Part shown: positions 26,515-34,817 of the stretch, in pieces
Numbering within the stretch: position 1 is the stretch's first letter
Layout: each line of letters opens with the position of its first letter
NCBI GenBank assembly: GCA_963700425.1
Contig: CAVOXO010000001.1
Location: 868,001 to 932,000, forward strand
From: CAVOXO01 sp963700425
Lineage (GTDB): Bacteria > Actinomycetota > Acidimicrobiia > Acidimicrobiales > Microtrichaceae
Direction: 5' to 3'
Length of the DNA: 64,000 bases
The notes under the pieces: generated by a model
Databases searched by the model: none
Seen by the model: only the letters and a program-made list of their open reading frames with translations
What the model was told of the DNA's origin: nothing
Made by a program: the position numbers and the translations under genes

Positions 26515-27540
26515 TCAGAGGTTGGTCCGGTAGTCGACGGCGACACCGGCGGCGAGCGCCGTCCTGCTGACAAGCCTGCGCGCGACCTTGGCTCCGGTGC
26601 CGGAGTCGGTGTTGCGCCGAACATGGTCGGCCCAGATCGTGGCGGCCCGAGGTAACGCGCCGTCGGCGATGTGCCGAGTCGGGTTCCAGAGGTCGGCGGC
26701 GGACAGGGCGGGCTCGTTGCGAAGCTCGCGGTGCTCGACGTCGATGAGGAGAGCGACCTTCGGTGTCCGGTTGCGAAGGCGCATCGACTCGAGCAGCGCG
26801 TCGTCGGTGCACACCCGGGCGGTCCCGCGGATCTCAGCGACGCGGTTGCTTCCGGGCTGCATGGCGAGCAGTGCAATACGCGGCTCGTCCATCAGGTTGT
26901 GGAGGGTGTCGGTGCGACGGTTCCCGGGTCGGTCGGCGATGGCGATCGTGGTGTCGTCGATCTGGCGGATCAGGCCCGGGGGATCCCCCTTGGGGCTCGC
27001 GTCTGCGTGGCCGTCAGCATCGGTCGACACCAGCACGACGAACGGCGCGTCAGCGAGAAACGCTGCGACCGCCGGCACCGCCGCGCCGCCACACGGCTCT
27101 GGGGTTCCTTGTGCCGTCCATAGCTCGGATCGCATGATCGCCTTGGCGCAGTGCAGAAGCGCTTCTTCCACGTCGAGTGTGGCGATGTTGTCTCGTACGC
27201 GGAGCCGACCGTTGATCCGCAGCGTCTCGCCGTAGCCGGGCACCAGCGCGATGAGGCCGGCGGGGGCGCCGTCGACCACATCCTTGCCTGACACGTCGCC
27301 GAGTTCGAGCACGGTGTCGGATCGGGGTGCCACGATCCCGGGCTCACCGCCCAACGCGATCGTCTGCAGCGATCCGTCCCCGGTCGTCGTGCCGATCACC
27401 ACGTAGGGCGAGCACGCCAGGAACCGTTCGCAGTGCTCGTCCAGGAAGCGGATCGACTTGAGCATGATCGCACCGGGACGCGCACCGACAACGGCTTCGA
27501 GATCGGCATCACAGGCCACGACAGCGGACACGTCGAACAT
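26515..27540 (-). CDS. Double split-barrel FMN-binding (pyridoxamine-phosphate-oxidase-like) protein
   Basis: 341 residues with two successive FMN-binding split-barrel halves. The first has YVVIGTTTGDGSLQTIALGGEPGIVAPRSDTVLELGD. The second has PFVVLVSTDADGHADASPKGDPPGLIRQIDDTTIAIADRPGNRRTDTLHNLMDEPRIALLAM. The second matches the MSMEG_1061-like group of pyridoxamine 5'-phosphate oxidase-related proteins. Members bind FMN or F420 and reduce or bind small molecules, but the specific reaction is unknown. The ATG at 27540 and an intact frame support a full gene. It lies just outside the island, with HTH copy 3 upstream. Confidence 0.82.
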   Translation of the reverse strand: MFDVSAVVACDADLEAVVGARPGAIMLKSIRFLDEHCERFLACSPYVVIGTTTGDGSLQTIALGGEPGIVAPRSDTVLELGDVSGKDVVDGAPAGLIALVPGYGETLRINGRLRVRDNIATLDVEEALLHCAKAIMRSELWTAQGTPEPCGGAAVPAVAAFLADAPFVVLVSTDADGHADASPKGDPPGLIRQIDDTTIAIADRPGNRRTDTLHNLMDEPRIALLAMQPGSNRVAEIRGTARVCTDDALLESMRLRNRTPKVALLIDVEHRELRNEPALSAADLWNPTRHIADGALPRAATIWADHVRRNTDSGTGAKVARRLVSRTALAAGVAVDYRTNL

Positions 27541-27580
27541 CTGAACCGGCCCTGGTTTCGGAGGGGATCGGGGCGTTGGG

Positions 27581-27868
27581 TCACCGCCGGATTGGCTGCG
27601 ACGTCCCGACGGTAGTCGGCGGCCTCACGTTCTGCCCGGGTGGGTCGGCCGTCGGTTCGGTTGTCACCGTGCCCCGCTGTCCCGACGGGGGGCGGCGGGG
27701 GATGCCTCGCCGCCTGAGGTATTCCGTCACGGCGGTGAGGTGCACGCCGAACTCGCAGGCGAGCGTCTCGATCGTTGAGAACGCCTCGTCGTGGGTGACG
27801 AGGTCGTCCCTCGCGGCGTCGCTGACGCGTCGTTCGACGGGGCTGAAGAGCTGTCCCTTCCGGTCCAC
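27581..27868 (-). CDS. Small helix-turn-helix protein, copy 3
   Basis: 95 residues with GTG start at 27868. Leader VDRKGQLFSPVERR matches copies 1 and 2. One HTH unit follows (VSDAARDDLVTHDEAFSTIETLACEFGVHLTAVTEYLRRRGIPRR), then a Pro/Thr-rich tail replaces the second unit. A perfect 17-bp palindrome lies six bases upstream of the start, an ideal place for autoregulation. The gene lies between the FMN-binding protein and the COQ4-like gene on the same strand. Confidence 0.65.
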   Translation of the reverse strand: MDRKGQLFSPVERRVSDAARDDLVTHDEAFSTIETLACEFGVHLTAVTEYLRRRGIPRRPPSGQRGTVTTEPTADPPGQNVRPPTTVGTSQPIRR

Positions 27869-27873
27869 AGGTC

Positions 27874-27890
27874 GTTGTCGACATGACAAC
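27874..27890. promoter_or_regulatory. 17-bp palindrome, copy c
   Basis: GTTGTC-GACAT-GACAAC, perfect six-base arms, immediately upstream of the GTG of HTH copy 3. Shares 24 of 27 bases with copy b when the flank TCCACAGGTC is included. Likely operator. Confidence 0.6.
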
Positions 27891-27902
27891 ATTCGGGGAG
27901 GA

Positions 27903-29016
27903 TCAGACGCTGGCCCCGTGGCTGTCGTAGGGCACGCCGGCACAGCGGACCGCCTCCTGTCCGGCCGCCGGTTGCGTCTCGGAGATGCCTCCCGGTTCCC
28001 ACGGCGTGACCGATCCGGCCCCGATGGCCCGTTCCGACCTGGGCGGCAGCCCGAACCGCGTGATCACGCCGTCGAGGGGCAGCTTGGCGTACGAGAACGA
28101 GTCGACCTGCATGAAGTCGACGTCGGGCGCACCGCTGTCACCGTGGGACAGCGCGCCGCGCCGCATCGCGTCGCCGATTCGGTGGGTCATCCCGCCTACC
28201 GAGAGCTGTCCGGGAAACGCTTCGAACAGGCCAGCGCCCTCGACCAGAGAGCCGGTCTCGAACAAGCTGACCACCATGGCGAGCAGCGACCACCCGCGCT
28301 GGTCGTCGTTGGCTCGTGCGATCAGGGCGAAGACCTCGAGCTCGGCCTCGACCTTGGTCCCGTAGCCCGCGAGGACATGAACCCAGTCGTGCTGGGCCAA
28401 CAGCGGCGGCGCCGAACCCGGCGCGCCCGGGAACGCGAACCCCCGGGCCTGGTAGAAATCGAAGACCGCCCGCCCGAGCGTGCCGGCGGGTAGCTCGCCG
28501 AGGCCGGCCCACCTCGCGGCCAGCGCGGGGTCGTCCTCGTCGGCCGTCCACCCCACGACCTCAGTGGCGGTGTGCGGGCTGGCGCTGCGCTCGGGGGACC
28601 ACCCGGCGGTGTAGCCGTTGCGCTCGAAGTCGGTGGCGGCCATGGCAAGATCGCCTGACGCGAACTGTTCGACCGTCCGGAGCAGGCCGTCGTCGATGCC
28701 CAGTTCGCGGCTGTACGCGGCGACCTGAGCCGAGACCTGGGCCGGGATGGGGCGAAGCACGAGCGCAGCAAGGATCATCATCTCGACCATGCGCGTGCGC
28801 TTGGCCTCGTCGCGGAACCGCAGGTTCTCGGCATAGGTCCGCGCATCGACGTCGGGCAGGACGTGGGCATCGACCACGTACCCGGTCATCGCTTCGAATA
28901 TCGCCTCGACGAGCAGGCGCTGGACGTCGGTGTTGCCCGACCGCAAGTCGGCTCGTCTCTGCCTCGCCGATGGGGCCGAGATCGACCTCGGCTTCAGCGG
29001 GGAACGGAACCGGCAT
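27903..29016 (-). CDS. COQ4-like protein, one frameshift near the N-terminus
   Basis: About 370 residues from the ATG at 29016 (MPVPFPAEAEVDLGPIGEAETS) with one extra base near 28950. Downstream the frame begins LRSGNTDVQRLLVEAIFEAMTGYVVDAH. The segment LLAQHDWVHVLAGYGTKVEAELEVFALI contains HDxxH followed after exactly 11 residues by Glu, the metal-binding motif of COQ4, which acts in ubiquinone synthesis. Actinobacteria use menaquinone, so the role here is probably different. The N-terminal 180 helical residues are not part of classic COQ4. Confidence 0.65.
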
Positions 29017-29134
29017 GGCGCAAACCCAACGGTCCCCCAACCGGGTGGATTGCGCTGTCGGACTGCCTCGACGTGCCGACGCTGCGGTCCCGGCGCAGTT
29101 GTGACGTCCTCGTCGGGCGCCGAGCGGTTGGTGC

Positions 29135-29914
29135 TCAGCCGATACGTTCGATGACCGCGTAGCCGAAGCGACCTTCTGCCGCCGCCGCGATGTACTCAGG
29201 GTCGCGAGGCGCCGAGATGACCTGACGGGGCTGGGTGTCGACGTTGCCAGAGGTGAACAGATCGCCGCTGTCGGTACCGGCGTCCCAGGGCGTCAGATCC
29301 ACCTCGACTCGTTCGCTCCACGCGCCGTCCTCGAACAACGGAACACCGACCAGTCCGACGAACCAATCGGGGCTGGGTGCCAACATCGTCACCAGTGACA
29401 CCAAGGCGCTCGACTGGGTGACGACGACGTCGAGCTCGTCGCTGCCGGAGCCGTCGACCCGCCGCCCGGTGTCGACCCCGACGACAGCCGGGTTTGCTGT
29501 GAGTTCGTCCTGCAGGAGCGAGGTCCGGCCGGTTTCGGCCATGGATTCGATTCCCGCGGAGGGAATGCTGCCGATCGGGATCACGTCGTCGGGCGTCTCG
29601 TGTGCCGCCAAGACCGGCGGCGATGTGTGCCAGCCGGGTGGGAGGGACGCGGGATGGGTGGCGGCGCTCCACTCCAGCACGACCGTGACGCGGTAGCGAG
29701 CCGACTCGGGCGCAGCCGTCGTCGTCGTGGTTGCCTGGGCAGCCATCGTCGTCGAGGTCGTGGTCGTTGGTGGGTCACCTTCGGTCGTTGGCGCCTCGAT
29801 CTGCTCGGTGCCGTCGGATTCGAGCGTCTCGGCCGACGAGTCGTCATCGGCTCCGCACGCGACGAGCACCACCGACGCGACGACAGGGACGATCCCCGAT
29901 CTGATGGCCGCCAT
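29135..29914 (-). CDS. Spondin-domain lipoprotein
   Basis: 259 residues from the ATG at 29914. Signal peptide SGIVPVVASVVLVACG has a lipobox Cys, followed by a Thr-rich linker (TTTTSTTMAAQATTTTTAAPE). The globular part starts YRVTVVLEWSAATHPASLPPGWHTSPPVLAAH and contains LVSLVTMLAPSPDWFVGLVGVPLFEDGAWSERVEVDLTPWDAGTDSG. This is the Spondin_N pattern, with the acidic D..PWDAGTDSG calcium-binding loop. Bacterial spondin proteins are exported and may bind glycans or surfaces. Monocistronic. Confidence 0.78.
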   Translation of the reverse strand: MAAIRSGIVPVVASVVLVACGADDDSSAETLESDGTEQIEAPTTEGDPPTTTTSTTMAAQATTTTTAAPESARYRVTVVLEWSAATHPASLPPGWHTSPPVLAAHETPDDVIPIGSIPSAGIESMAETGRTSLLQDELTANPAVVGVDTGRRVDGSGSDELDVVVTQSSALVSLVTMLAPSPDWFVGLVGVPLFEDGAWSERVEVDLTPWDAGTDSGDLFTSGNVDTQPRQVISAPRDPEYIAAAAEGRFGYAVIERIG

Positions 29915-30033
29915 GCCCCTCAACCGTAGCGATGGCGGGTGCACGCCCGCGGTCGCGGATCCCACCGACGATCGACGTGAACTCGCTGCCGGACGCGAGC
30001 TCGGGCGGACGCTTCTGATTCGGATTCCGCCTT

Positions 30034-30396
30034 CTACGCCGTGCCGCGCTTCCTCGGCGGAAGGCTGTCGGTGTGGGCGCGGCTCCTGGCCAGGTAGCGA
30101 CCGAGTTCCTCGGCGCGGTGGAGCAGCGCCTCGGGCACCTCGACATGCTCTGCGATGTTGGCGCCGTCGTTCACGAACGGCGTGGCGCCGTGCTCGGCGA
30201 GAAAGGCCTCGCGGTCGGCCCCCGACAGGCGGATACCCATTCGTCCGTCCTTGGTGAGGGAGCTGTACATGTATCCGTTCGTGGACGTGTGCGGCAGCTG
30301 CTTCGCCCCCTGCATCTCGATGTCGGGCTGGGTGTCGATGGCAGCGCGGTACAGCGCGATGAGCTCGGGAGGGACCTCGTCCGGTGTCGCGGGCAT
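30034..30396 (-). CDS. TfoX N-terminal-domain-like protein
   Basis: 120 residues from the ATG at 30396. The segment NGYMYSSLTKDGRMGIRLSGADREAFLAEHGATPFVNDGANIAEHVEVPEALL follows the TfoX/Sxy N-terminal domain pattern (G-x-M-x-x-x-L, RLS, P-F, VEVP). In proteobacteria the domain is linked to competence regulation, but in actinobacteria these stand-alone proteins are uncharacterised. Cytosolic and monocistronic. Confidence 0.65.
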   Translation of the reverse strand: MPATPDEVPPELIALYRAAIDTQPDIEMQGAKQLPHTSTNGYMYSSLTKDGRMGIRLSGADREAFLAEHGATPFVNDGANIAEHVEVPEALLHRAEELGRYLARSRAHTDSLPPRKRGTA

Positions 30397-30633
30397 GCGG
30401 ACTCCCTCGGGGGTCGACAGGTCGGGTCTCCAGGAACAGTCGGGCATCGTCGACGCCCGACTCCTCGCGATCCCAGGACCGGTTCCGCTTGGACGCCCGG
30501 GTACGCTGCCCCCGGTGTCTCTCCCGCTCCGGTTGTCCCCGGTCTCCGCCGACGATGGTGCCGCCGCCAGGCCGGTGGGGTCGGCCGGGTGCGGTTCGGA
30601 TCGCACGAAGGGCAGGACGACGGAGTCGCGCCC

Positions 30634-31546
30634 GTGGCGATAGAGGCCCGATTCAGCGACGTCCGGTCGTTCGACGGCACGACCCTGGCCTGGACGTCAT
30701 CGGGAGACGGCGACGTCGCCGTGGTCCTGGCCAACGGCATCGTCTGCAGCGACACCTACTGGACCTACCTCTACCCGTACCTCGCGGAACGTGGGCACCG
30801 GGTCGTTTTCTGGGACTACCGGGCGCACGGCCGCTCCGGCCCCCCGCAGAACCCCAACGAGATCACCGTGGTCTCCCACGCGCCGCGATCTGCTGGCCGT
30901 GGCAGACGCCGCGGGAGTGGAGCGGGCGGTCCTGGTCGGCCACTCGATGGGAGTGCAGACGATCCTCGAGGCCTACCGCCTCTCCCCCTCGCTCGTCGCC
31001 GGCCTCGTTCCGGTCGCGGGACCCTTCGAGCACCCGGCGAACTCGTTCTACGGTGGCCCCTTCTTTCAGTACCTCCTTCCCTTCATGGAGCTGTCGGTGA
31101 TGCCGGTCCCGTGGCTGAGCAGGGCGGCGTGGCGGTCGCTCACCGAGCAGCGCGACCTCCTGTACTGGTGGGGGCGACTGGGACGGATGATCGGTGGCAA
31201 GGCGTCCCCACAGCTCATGTCCGAGTACTTCGAACACCTCGCGACCCTCGACCCACTGATGTGTTTCCGGATGGCCAGGGCGATGGAGGACCACTCCGCG
31301 AAGGATCTCCTCCCCGAGATCGCCGCGCCGACGCTCGTCCTGGCCGGGGCCAAGGACGTGATGACGCCCCCGAGGCTGGCCGAGGAGATGGCGGAGATCA
31401 TCCCGAGCGCCCGCCTCGAGATCCTCGCCGAGGGGTCCCACACCCTTCCCATCGACGAGCCGGACCGCATCAACCGGCTCGTCGAGGAGTTCGTCTCCGA
31501 TGTCGAATCGGTGGAACGTACTCGTGGGCATGACCCTGTGACCTAG
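30634..31546 (+). CDS. Alpha/beta hydrolase, one frameshift
   Basis: About 303 residues with one extra base near 30886. The first frame has VVLANGIVCSDTYWTYLYPYLAERGHRVVFWDYRAHGRSG, and the second continues RDLLAVADAAGVERAVLVGHSMGVQTILEAYRL, with the nucleophile elbow GHSMG. The acid and base are in LVLAGAKDVMTPPRLAEEM and LAEGSHTLPIDEP. The triad is complete. GTG at 30634 is the chosen start. It is followed after 21 bases by a second alpha/beta hydrolase, probably one operon. Substrate unknown. Confidence 0.78.
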
Positions 31547-31567
31547 GCCCGACGACGAGGAGCGACC

Positions 31568-32416
31568 ATGCCCACCCCCATGTTCACCACGCCGGTGGCG
31601 GTGGCGTCGGGGACCCTGGACGTCTACGACTCCGGCGGCGCCGCGCCGCCCCTCGTCTTCGGCCATGGCCTCGTCATGGATCACACCGAGTGGTCGGCCG
31701 TCATCGACGAACTCGTGGGGGACTTCCGCTGCGTCGTGCCGGTGCTGCCTCTCGGCGGCCATCGCCGCCCGATGCCCGAGGACGCCGATCTGACGATGCG
31801 TGGGGTCGCTCTCCTCATCGCCGAGGTCGTCGATGCGCTCGAGCTGCCGCCCGTCGTGCTCGTCGCCAACGACTGGGGCGGGCCGCAGATCACCGCGGTC
31901 GAACGCCCCGACATCGTCGCCGGACTGGTGTTGACCCCCGAGGAAGCGTTCGAGAACTGTCCGCCGGGCCTGCCCGGGGCCTTCGCCGCGTTGTCGTGCC
32001 GGATGCCGGGCGGATTGACCGTCGCTGCGCGGGCGCTCCGCATTCCCGGCGTCCAACGGCTCCCGATGACGTTCGGTCGCATGACCGTTCGACCGATTCC
32101 GCGCGACGTGCTCCGTGGTTGGACCGAGGGACTGCTCCGCGAACCTGGCGTGCGGCGCGACGTACGGCGGTACGTGGCGACCACACCGAAGAACTGTCTG
32201 ATCGACGCAGCCGAAGGCCTGAGCACCTTCGACAGGCCCACGACGGTGGTGTGGAGCAAGGACGACCGGACGATGCCGCGCCGTCACGGTCGAGACCTCG
32301 CCGATCTCATCCCCGGCGCGTCGCTGGTCGAGGTGGAGGACTGCTCGGTGCTCATGCCCCTCGACCAACCTCGGCGACTGGCGGCGGAGATCCGGACGTT
32401 CGCCGGCACCCTCTGA
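31568..32416 (+). CDS. Alpha/beta hydrolase with Asp nucleophile position and no obvious catalytic His
   Basis: 282 residues. The fold is clear: LVFGHGLVMDHTEWSAVI, then VVLVANDWGGPQITAVE. At the nucleophile elbow Asp stands where most lipases have Ser, as in epoxide hydrolases and dehalogenases. The C-terminal block LVEVEDCSVLMPLDQPRRLA has Val where His is expected, so canonical hydrolysis is doubtful. RBS GACGAGGAG precedes the ATG. Second gene of the pair. Confidence 0.8.
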   Translation: MPTPMFTTPVAVASGTLDVYDSGGAAPPLVFGHGLVMDHTEWSAVIDELVGDFRCVVPVLPLGGHRRPMPEDADLTMRGVALLIAEVVDALELPPVVLVANDWGGPQITAVERPDIVAGLVLTPEEAFENCPPGLPGAFAALSCRMPGGLTVAARALRIPGVQRLPMTFGRMTVRPIPRDVLRGWTEGLLREPGVRRDVRRYVATTPKNCLIDAAEGLSTFDRPTTVVWSKDDRTMPRRHGRDLADLIPGASLVEVEDCSVLMPLDQPRRLAAEIRTFAGTL

Positions 32417-32577
32417 CTGGGCAGCACCGTCACCCCGGCGGCCCCGGGTGGACCCGCCGAATGTGGGGCTCGGCGGCAACGCCGGCTCGTCGGCACGATG
32501 AGGTCGTCATATGCCAGCACGGTCAGGTATGGTGACTTTGCGCGAATGGCGTTCAGTTCGACTCCCTTGGGGGATCA

Positions 32578-34600
32578 ATGCAGCACTCATCCACGCGGCC
32601 GTCACGACTCGGCCGCTTCTCGTCGGTGGCGTTGGCCTTGGTGATGTTCGGCGGCGTGCTCGCATCGTGCACCCCGGCGACTCCGCCCACCTCGAACGCC
32701 GAGAAGCAATTCTGCGAATTCTGGGACAAGGTCGAGGCGGAGCCGCCCGCGGCCGACAGCGCAGTCCTCGTGAAAGACGATGTCGTCGCGCTCGCCGAGG
32801 ACACCACCGTCACCGGTCAGGCGTGCACCGACCCGGGGGCGCGAGTCGACCTCGACGAGGCTGTTCTGGCCGAGGGCGAAGAAGTTGCGTTGGAGCAGGG
32901 CAATCCTGAGTCCGAGGCAGTCGCGGCGGTCACCGGAGACGAGATCGGCTCGGGCGAGCCCGTCCTCGAGAATCTGACGCTCCAGACGCTGTCTGCGGAG
33001 ATAGGGCTCAACGGAATCACTGTTCGCGGCAACGTCAGGGTCACACTCTCGGGTGTCACCTCCACCATCGGTTTCACCGGCACGCTGTCCAACCTCGACA
33101 ACTGGTCGATCAGCCTCTCGTCGGCCGGCCTGACCATCCCGGGGATCACCTCGTCGCCGGCGGTCTTCAACGGAACGCTCCGGGTCACCAACGGCGTGCC
33201 CTCGCTGACCATGACCGCCAGCGCGAGCTTCGCCAAGACCGGTGACATCACGGTCACGGGCGCCACGAGTCAGCCTGTTCGCCTCTCCGGCAACCGGGGT
33301 CGACGCGACGGTGTCCGGCTCGATCAAGGTCGGGCCCAGCACCGCCAACGGCACCGTGCACGTGGTCTTCGACAAGGCCGGCGCCCTCGTGTCCGCCAAG
33401 GCCGACATCTCCGCCCACCTCGTCGGAACCCAGGCCGGTGGCAAGAAGATCGACCTGACGGGAACGGTCAAGCTCGAAGGCAATGCCGATGAGACGGTGG
33501 TCACCTTCTCCGGAAGCGGGATCCTCGCCGATGCCGTCGTGAACGAGGCCAACGGCGAGCTGACCCTGTCGACCAACAAGGCGACGTTCGTCGGAGTGAT
33601 CGACATCGCCGACGGCCCCAACTACCTGCGGTTCAACGGCTCGATCGTCTGGGACGGCATCACCGCCTACACCCCCTTCCTGACTCTCGAGGGTGGCGGT
33701 GAGTTCTCCGGCACGTTGAACGACGGTCAGACCGTCACCGTGGCCGGGAACATCAGCACCGAGATCATCGGTGGCCAGGCCCGTACCGTGGTGACCGGCG
33801 ACTTCAAGGTCGGAGTTCTGCAGGCCAGCGGCTCGGCCATCGTCGAGACCAACGGTGCCACCACGGCGCTGTACGTCGATGCGGATCTCGTCAACGCCGG
33901 ATTCTCCGCCAGCATCCAGGGCGCCGTCGTCATCACCGACGGACTGGCCGAGCAGGTCAGCCTCGACGCCAGCGTCGACGGGACGATGACGTTCGGCGAC
34001 GTGACGTTGACGGGCGCCAACCTCCACATCAGCGCCCTCTACGGCAGCCCGCTCGACCTCGAATTCTCCGGTGGGCTGCAGGTGGGGTCCCGCGCCAACC
34101 TCAACGGGTCGATCGCCGCCAGCTTCGGCCCGAACGGATCGTTGTTGAGCCTCGACGGCCAGATGAACGGATCGCTCAACCTCGACTCCTGGGGCATCGT
34201 CAACTTCAGCGGCACCGTGATCGCCAGCCCCGATCAGGTCACGCTGTCGGGTTCGGGTGGAGTGACCCTCGTCAACTTCCCGGCCGGCATCACCTTCAAC
34301 GGAACCTTCACCTCGTCCCTCACGACGCCGAGCTGGTCGCTCAACGGGTCGGGGCATTTCCGGATCGCCTCGATCGACGTGGCATCGGCACGGCTCAACC
34401 TCTCCCAGGGCGCCGGCATGAAGGCGACACGGGTGGGCTTCTACTTCACCGTTCTGATCTTCCCGTCGTACTTCGAGGCCGACTTCTACATGCTGCCCAG
34501 CGGCGGCTGTAGCCGAGTCGACGTCACCGGCGGCAGCTTCCTGATGAGGCCGCTGCTCCGGCTGGCCCTGCCCGGCGTGGTGGGGTGCCCCGTCTACTAG
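32578..34600 (+). CDS. Large beta-rich secreted lipoprotein, one frameshift
   Basis: About 674 residues with one extra base near 33252. Signal SSVALALVMFGGVLASCTPA has a lipobox Cys, followed by an acidic region with helices (NAEKQFCEFWDKVEAEPPAADSAVLVKDD). The rest is repetitive beta strands rich in Gly, Ser and Thr (GNVRVTLSGVTSTIGFTGTLSN, TLNDGQTVTVAGNISTEIIGG, GSGGVTLVNFPAGITFNGTFTSSL), suggesting a long beta-solenoid or barrel-like surface protein. It ends with Cys-containing SGGCSRVDVTGG and LPGVVGCPVY. No known family. First of three consecutive exported lipoprotein genes. Confidence 0.7.
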
Positions 34601-34645
34601 GCCCGGGCCCCCGCTGTGCAAACTCCACGTTCAGCGACGAACGTC

Positions 34646-34675
34646 ACAGATCGGCCGCACTCGCGGCCGATCTGT
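34646..34675 (+). terminator. Strong hairpin terminator
   Basis: Perfect 13-bp stem (ACAGATCGGCCGC / GCGGCCGATCTGT) with loop ACTC, 46 bases after the lipoprotein gene. No T-run. It separates this gene from the PKD protein gene. Confidence 0.75.
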
Positions 34676-34817
34676 CGCGTGTCGCCCACCCTGGGCAATT
34701 CGGCCCGAAAGGGACTGGGGGGCGGCGATAACGTTGACGCAGATCTCGTTTCTCTGATAGAAATGTGAATTCCATACACTTTTCGCCGAAACCCGGCGAA
34801 GTAGGGGCGGAGGCGGA

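Noticed and set aside
34740..34817. A riboswitch before the PKD protein gene
   Set aside because: There is a short hairpin CGCCG-AAACC-CGGCG next to the start, but I cannot match the rest to any known aptamer consensus.
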